DNA of 36,628 bases from Dehalococcoidia bacterium (GTDB taxonomy: Bacteria; Chloroflexota; Dehalococcoidia; UBA6926). Location: assembly GCA_009841045.1 (NCBI GenBank), contig VXMO01000016.1, positions 1 through 36,628 on the forward strand. Direction: 5' to 3'. A program made the translations under genes and the position numbers. This document shows, one piece after another, positions 33,679-36,628 of the stretch. How positions within the stretch are numbered: position 1 is the stretch's first letter; every line of letters begins with the position of its first letter. Under the pieces are notes generated by a model. That model saw only the letters and a list, made by a program, of their open reading frames with translations, was not told where the DNA came from and did not search any database.

Positions 33679-33789
33679 GTCAGAGGAGCCGACGATCTGC
33701 ACAAACCTGCAAGGGGACAGGGATTCCCTGCCCCACGCAAAACGGTTCGTGCAGTCGGTCTTAAAAGCAAAAACCGCCGCTCCTCTGAC
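33679..33789 (-). ncRNA. Strongly structured 111-bp element upstream of the methyltransferase
   Basis: GTCAGAGGAGC (33679-33689) and GCTCCTCTGAC (33779-33789) form a perfect 11-bp closing stem. Inside, CTGCAC (33697-33702) pairs with GTGCAG (33749-33754), AACC (33704-33707) with GGTT (33744-33747), TGC with GCA, GGGG (33713-33716) with CCCC (33731-33734), and CAGGG with CCCTG around a 3-nt loop. A small second hairpin CGGT/ACCG (33756-33759 and 33773-33776) completes a three-way junction. It begins 40 nt before the methyltransferase ATG on the minus strand, so it may be a leader RNA; both strands could fold. It does not match tRNA, SRP RNA or a riboswitch I know. A mobile-element end is the alternative. 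Confidence 0.5.
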
Positions 33790-33859
33790 CCGCTCATTGT
33801 GCAATCAGCAGGGGAAGCTGTCAACGCGGCCGAGGCACTGCGTCGAACAGGTGGTGAGA

Positions 33860-34164
33860 GTGGTGGGTGGAGGTGGCCGCCCTGCGGGCGGCACTGGATT
33901 CCCGCCCCGTGTCGGAGCACGGGACATGCTTTCGCGGGAATGACGAGGGGAGTTCACCCTTCGACAAGCTCAGGGTGAACGGGGCGGGGCGCCTTGCGCC
34001 GGAATGACGGAGAGAGGGCAATTACGATTTTAGATTCTTCGGCTCCGCTGCGCTGCGCTCAGAATGACATAGGAGGGCCCCCGCTCCTCCTTCGACAGGC
34101 TCAGGGTGAACGGGGTGAGAGTCCCGATGGATTCCTGCTTTCGCAGGAATGAGGGGAGGGCTGG
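33860..34164. repeat. Second block of dispersed repeats, inverted relative to 1-845
   Basis: This gene-free stretch holds GCCGCCCTGCGGGCGGC and CCCGCCCCGTGTCGGAGCAC then GGGACATGC with a following CGCGGGAATGACG (33877-33943), the inverted counterpart of about 677-750. GTTCACCCT..AGGGTGAAC at 33952-33980 is a 9-bp hairpin around TCGACAAGCTC. A second TTCGACAGGCTCAGGGTGAAC lies at 34091-34111. An AGATTCTTCGG..CTCAGAATGACA unit lies at 34033-34071, and the 32-bp hairpin unit at 34119-34150. No gene is seen here. Confidence 0.8.
34119..34150. repeat. 32-bp dispersed hairpin repeat, copy 2
   Basis: Exact reverse complement of 562-593: GAGTCCCGATGG followed by ATTCCTGC-TTTC-GCAGGAAT. It lies 15 nt beyond the hemW stop codon and could serve hemW as a weak transcription stop. 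Confidence 0.8.
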
Positions 34165-35454
34165 TTAGGCGTTTCGCATGATGCGGACGAAGACTTCGTT
34201 GGAGAGGAGGCGGCCTCGGGGGGTTAGGCGGAGGATGTTGCCGCTTCGTTCGCCAAGGTTGGCGTTGACTCGTTCAAGGAGGCCGTCGGCGATGGATTCT
34301 TCGATTGCGGGGCCGAATAATTCATCCGGGGTCGCACCGAATCGTTCTCGGTAGTCTTCTTGCGTAACTCCGCGGTTGAGCCTGAGGCCAAGCACGAGTG
34401 TTTCGGCGCGGCGCATGGAGTCGGTGTAGGGGTCGATTGAGTCGATGGGGGCGATGTCGTTGAGGACGATGTTGTTGAGGGTATCCTCGGCGCTTACGGG
34501 GCCATCGATGCGTGGTAGCAGCGGTGGCTCCGTGATCGGTTTCTTTGCCAGTTCGGCCATGTGCTCGATGTAGGCGCGGGGCTGGCGCATGACGGAGAAT
34601 CGCGTGCCGAAGAGATGGGAGTGCGCGCCGGGGCCGAATCCGATGAACGAATTGTTGAACCAGTACGCGAGATTGTGCTGACATTCGCGGCCAGGTCGCG
34701 CCCAGTTGGAGATTTCGTATTGCTCCAGGCCTGCTTGCGCCATGCGCTGCTCGGCCATCTCATACATGTCGGCGGCGAGATCGGGGTCGGGAGAGGGCAA
34801 GCGACCGGACTCCACCCACCCGTGGAACGGCGTCGATTCTTCGACGGTCAGGGCATAGAGGGAGAGGTGTTCGGGATTTAGCGCCAACGCCCCCGTGAGG
34901 CTCGACTCCCACGTCTTCAGGGTCTGACGGGGCAGGCCGTACATGAGGTCGAGATTGACGTTATCCGCGCCGCCGCTGCGCAGAGCGTCCATGGCGCGTT
35001 CTGTGCCGTCACTATTGTGGAGCCGTCCGAGCATCTGGAGTTCCGTGTTGTCGAAGCTCTGGGCGCCCATGCTGAAGCGGTTGACGCCGAGGGACATGAC
35101 ATCACGGACGAAATCACGCGTGACGCTCTCCGGGTTGACTTCCATGGAGATTTCGGCGCTTCTGAGGCGAGGGATGGAGCTGCCGATGGCGGCGAGTATG
35201 TCTTCGACCTGTTCAGGTGTCAGCAGGGATGGGGTGCCGCCGCCGAAGAAGATGGTCTCGCCGGAGGCCCAGATATCGTTCTGCCTCAGCGCTTCGCCCC
35301 ATCGGCGGATCTCCGTAGTGAGGGCGGCGACGTAATCGGGGATGAGTTTTTCGATGCCGGCGTAGGTATTGAAGTCGCAATAGAAGCACTTGAAGCGGCA
35401 GAAGGGGATATGGACGTAGAGGGCGAGGGGGAGGATATGGGGTTGGGCCGTCAT
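34165..35454 (-). CDS. hemW: HemW, radical SAM heme chaperone-like protein
   Basis: A 429-residue radical SAM protein of the HemW (HemN-like) family. The [4Fe-4S] motif is YVHIPFCRFKCFYCDFN with Cys19, Cys23 and Cys26 and no extra cysteine after it, which favours HemW (heme trafficking) over true coproporphyrinogen III oxidase HemN. Other family blocks are FFGGGTPSLLTPEQV, ISMEVNPESVT, LGVNRFSMGAQSFD, LDLMYGLPRQT and the HemN C-terminal LVLGLRLNRGVTQEDYRERFG. Its ATG overlaps the stop of the MetE-like gene by 4 nt (35451-35454). Old annotations often call it HemN. Confidence 0.93.
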   Translation of the reverse strand: MTAQPHILPLALYVHIPFCRFKCFYCDFNTYAGIEKLIPDYVAALTTEIRRWGEALRQNDIWASGETIFFGGGTPSLLTPEQVEDILAAIGSSIPRLRSAEISMEVNPESVTRDFVRDVMSLGVNRFSMGAQSFDNTELQMLGRLHNSDGTERAMDALRSGGADNVNLDLMYGLPRQTLKTWESSLTGALALNPEHLSLYALTVEESTPFHGWVESGRLPSPDPDLAADMYEMAEQRMAQAGLEQYEISNWARPGRECQHNLAYWFNNSFIGFGPGAHSHLFGTRFSVMRQPRAYIEHMAELAKKPITEPPLLPRIDGPVSAEDTLNNIVLNDIAPIDSIDPYTDSMRRAETLVLGLRLNRGVTQEDYRERFGATPDELFGPAIEESIADGLLERVNANLGERSGNILRLTPRGRLLSNEVFVRIMRNA

Positions 35455-36628
35455 ACCGTTGGGGCGACGCGGTTACGGGATTCGACGATGGCGTGGAGTT
35501 TGGCCTCAGCGATGGCGGCGGAGGATACGGGGTTGTCCGCGAAGGTGGCGAAGCCGCAGTCGGGTGTGAGGAGGACGCGGTGGGCGCCAAAGACGTCAAT
35601 GGCGCGGCGGATGCGGGCATCGAGCAGGTCGGCGTCTTCGACATGCGGGGATTTGGGATTGACGATGCCGACGCCGATGCGCTTGTCGTCGGGGAGTCCG
35701 GCGAGAACGTCGATCTCTCCGGCGCGCTCCGTGCTTAGCTCAAGGAACAGGGTGCCAACATCGACGGCGGAGAGCAGGTCGATGAGCGGGGCGTAGTCGC
35801 CGCTGAGGGCGGCGCTTTCGTCCGAGGTCCAGTTGCCGCGGCAGACGTGCATGGCGAGGCGTTCACGGGGGAGGCCGCGAGTGACCTGCGCCAGGAGATC
35901 CTGCGCGAAAGCGAGTTCGGTTGCGGTGTCGTAGCGCTCGCTGAGCGCGCCGCACATGAAGCTGCGGCGGGCGCGTGAGGAGCCGTGGACGACTTCCGTT
36001 AGCACGGGCTCATCGAACTGGATGATGGACGCGCCGGCGGCGAGCAGATAATGCGCTTCCTCTCGGAGGACACGTACGACATCCTCGGCCAGTTCTTCGC
36101 GGGTGGTGTAGGGGCTTTCGCGGAGGCAATCCAGCCACATGGTGCGCGTGAGGAGATAGGGGCCGGGGAGGGCAACCTTGACCGGCAGACCGTCCGCCAG
36201 CTCTTTGGCGAACTCAAGCTCATGGACTGCCAACGCGGTGCTGCGTCCGAGTCGCCCATAAACAACGGGATGGCGGACGCTGGAGGCGGGCACATCAAGG
36301 GCGGCAAGCTCCCGTTCGAACTCCTCGGAGTCGTCCACCATGGCGGCGAGATCCGTGAGCGGGATGAGCTGGGAATTGTCCAGGAGGCCGCCGACAAAGC
36401 TGACGTAGTTGTCGCGGCGCTGCTCACCGTCCGTGAGGACGCCGACACCCGCGCGTAGTTGGGCTTGAGCGCTTAGGCGGACGGCATCGTTGGCCGTCTC
36501 AACGAAATCCTCATCATTCATGCGACCTTCAAGGCGGTCATGGATTGCGCGGAGCATCCATGCCGGGCGAGGCCAACTGCCGATGCCCATGACTGAGAGC
36601 GGGGCGACGGCGGGGGCGGGTGTAGGTT
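35451..36628 (-). CDS. Cobalamin-independent methionine synthase-like protein (5' end cut)
   Basis: At least 379 residues of a MetE C-terminal-like (UROD/MetE superfamily) protein with the TIM-barrel fold. The start region MGIGSWPRP corresponds to the VGSxPRP motif of these enzymes. Zinc-site candidates are Glu194 in QFDEPVL, His248 and Cys250 in MHVCRGN, and Cys345 in LTPDCGF; GVLTDGEQRRDNY is another family block. The frame remains open from the ATG at 36590 to the window edge (reading TPAPAVAPLSV), so the true start probably lies outside. Single-domain relatives include archaeal-type methionine synthase and epoxyalkane:coenzyme M-type transferases, so the substrate is uncertain; a thiol methyl or alkyl transfer is likely. 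It is translationally coupled to hemW. Confidence 0.85.
   Translation of the reverse strand, partial: PTPAPAVAPLSVMGIGSWPRPAWMLRAIHDRLEGRMNDEDFVETANDAVRLSAQAQLRAGVGVLTDGEQRRDNYVSFVGGLLDNSQLIPLTDLAAMVDDSEEFERELAALDVPASSVRHPVVYGRLGRSTALAVHELEFAKELADGLPVKVALPGPYLLTRTMWLDCLRESPYTTREELAEDVVRVLREEAHYLLAAGASIIQFDEPVLTEVVHGSSRARRSFMCGALSERYDTATELAFAQDLLAQVTRGLPRERLAMHVCRGNWTSDESAALSGDYAPLIDLLSAVDVGTLFLELSTERAGEIDVLAGLPDDKRIGVGIVNPKSPHVEDADLLDARIRRAIDVFGAHRVLLTPDCGFATFADNPVSSAAIAEAKLHAIVESRNRVAPTV

Noticed and set aside
33679-33789. tRNA-Sec or other tRNA near selB/methyltransferase
   Set aside because: The fold has an 11-bp stem but no T-loop consensus, no D-arm and no CCA-compatible acceptor; it does not fit a tRNA.
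34165-35454. Annotation as oxygen-independent coproporphyrinogen III oxidase HemN
   Set aside because: The radical SAM motif is CxxxCxxC without the additional cysteine of true HemN, so HemW is the better name.
35017-35796. 259-codon plus-strand open frame
   Set aside because: It is opposite hemW and the MetE-like gene; composition is Gly/Asp-rich as expected of an antisense frame in GC-rich DNA.

Overview
The window looks like a chromosome segment of an uncultured Chloroflexota bacterium, possibly SAR202/Dehalococcoidia-like. This is inferred from Thr/Pro-rich (PTPT) linkers directly after lipoprotein lipoboxes, GTG/TTG starts, dispersed TCATTC..GAATGA and TTCGACA-GCTCAGG repeats between genes, a NAD-dependent formate dehydrogenase, a HerA/NurA pair with a small HAS-barrel-like protein, and single genes of clearly bacterial type. 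No rRNA, tRNA, CRISPR array, transposase or phage gene was recognised.

Left part, plus strand (1-8749). A gene-free stretch of dispersed repeats (1-845) is followed by a lipoprotein with 18 plant-type leucine-rich repeats, an antitoxin/PIN-toxin pair, an NAD-dependent formate dehydrogenase and a small lipoprotein. Next comes a cobalamin riboswitch controlling a complete B12/siderophore-type ABC importer: permease, binding protein, ATPase. The riboswitch ends in a hairpin whose 3' arm carries the Shine-Dalgarno sequence of the permease. The upstream promoter appears to have its -35 box in the loop of a perfect 15-bp inverted repeat.

Middle (8806-17009). A GPP34 (GOLPH3-like) protein lies on the minus strand. 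It is followed by a 1792-residue cadherin-like surface protein with eight tandem repeats of exactly 297 bp and a C-terminal membrane anchor. A two-gene ABC-2 exporter starts 19 nt after it.

Right part, minus strand (36628 down to 17043). All genes run leftward. Reading in the direction of transcription: a MetE-like methyltransferase (cut by the window edge) and hemW; a repeat-rich gap with a strongly structured 111-bp element; a DNA methyltransferase fused to an HNH nuclease domain; a small protein plus a retropepsin-like protease; selB; nurA, a HAS-barrel-like protein, a LysR regulator and herA; a DUF1761 membrane protein; an AlkA-like glycosylase, two SRPBCC proteins and a DinB-like protein; then leucine dehydrogenase with livH, livM, livG and livF. 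Many neighbours overlap by 1-4 nt, so long polycistronic units are likely.

Candidates for something not well described: the nurA-HAS-lysR-herA block with a regulator translationally coupled to the HerA motor; the methyltransferase-HNH fusion with a structured leader; the hairpin-loop promoter plus SD-sequestering B12 riboswitch; the enlarged LivH; and the cadherin/ABC-2 exporter pairing.
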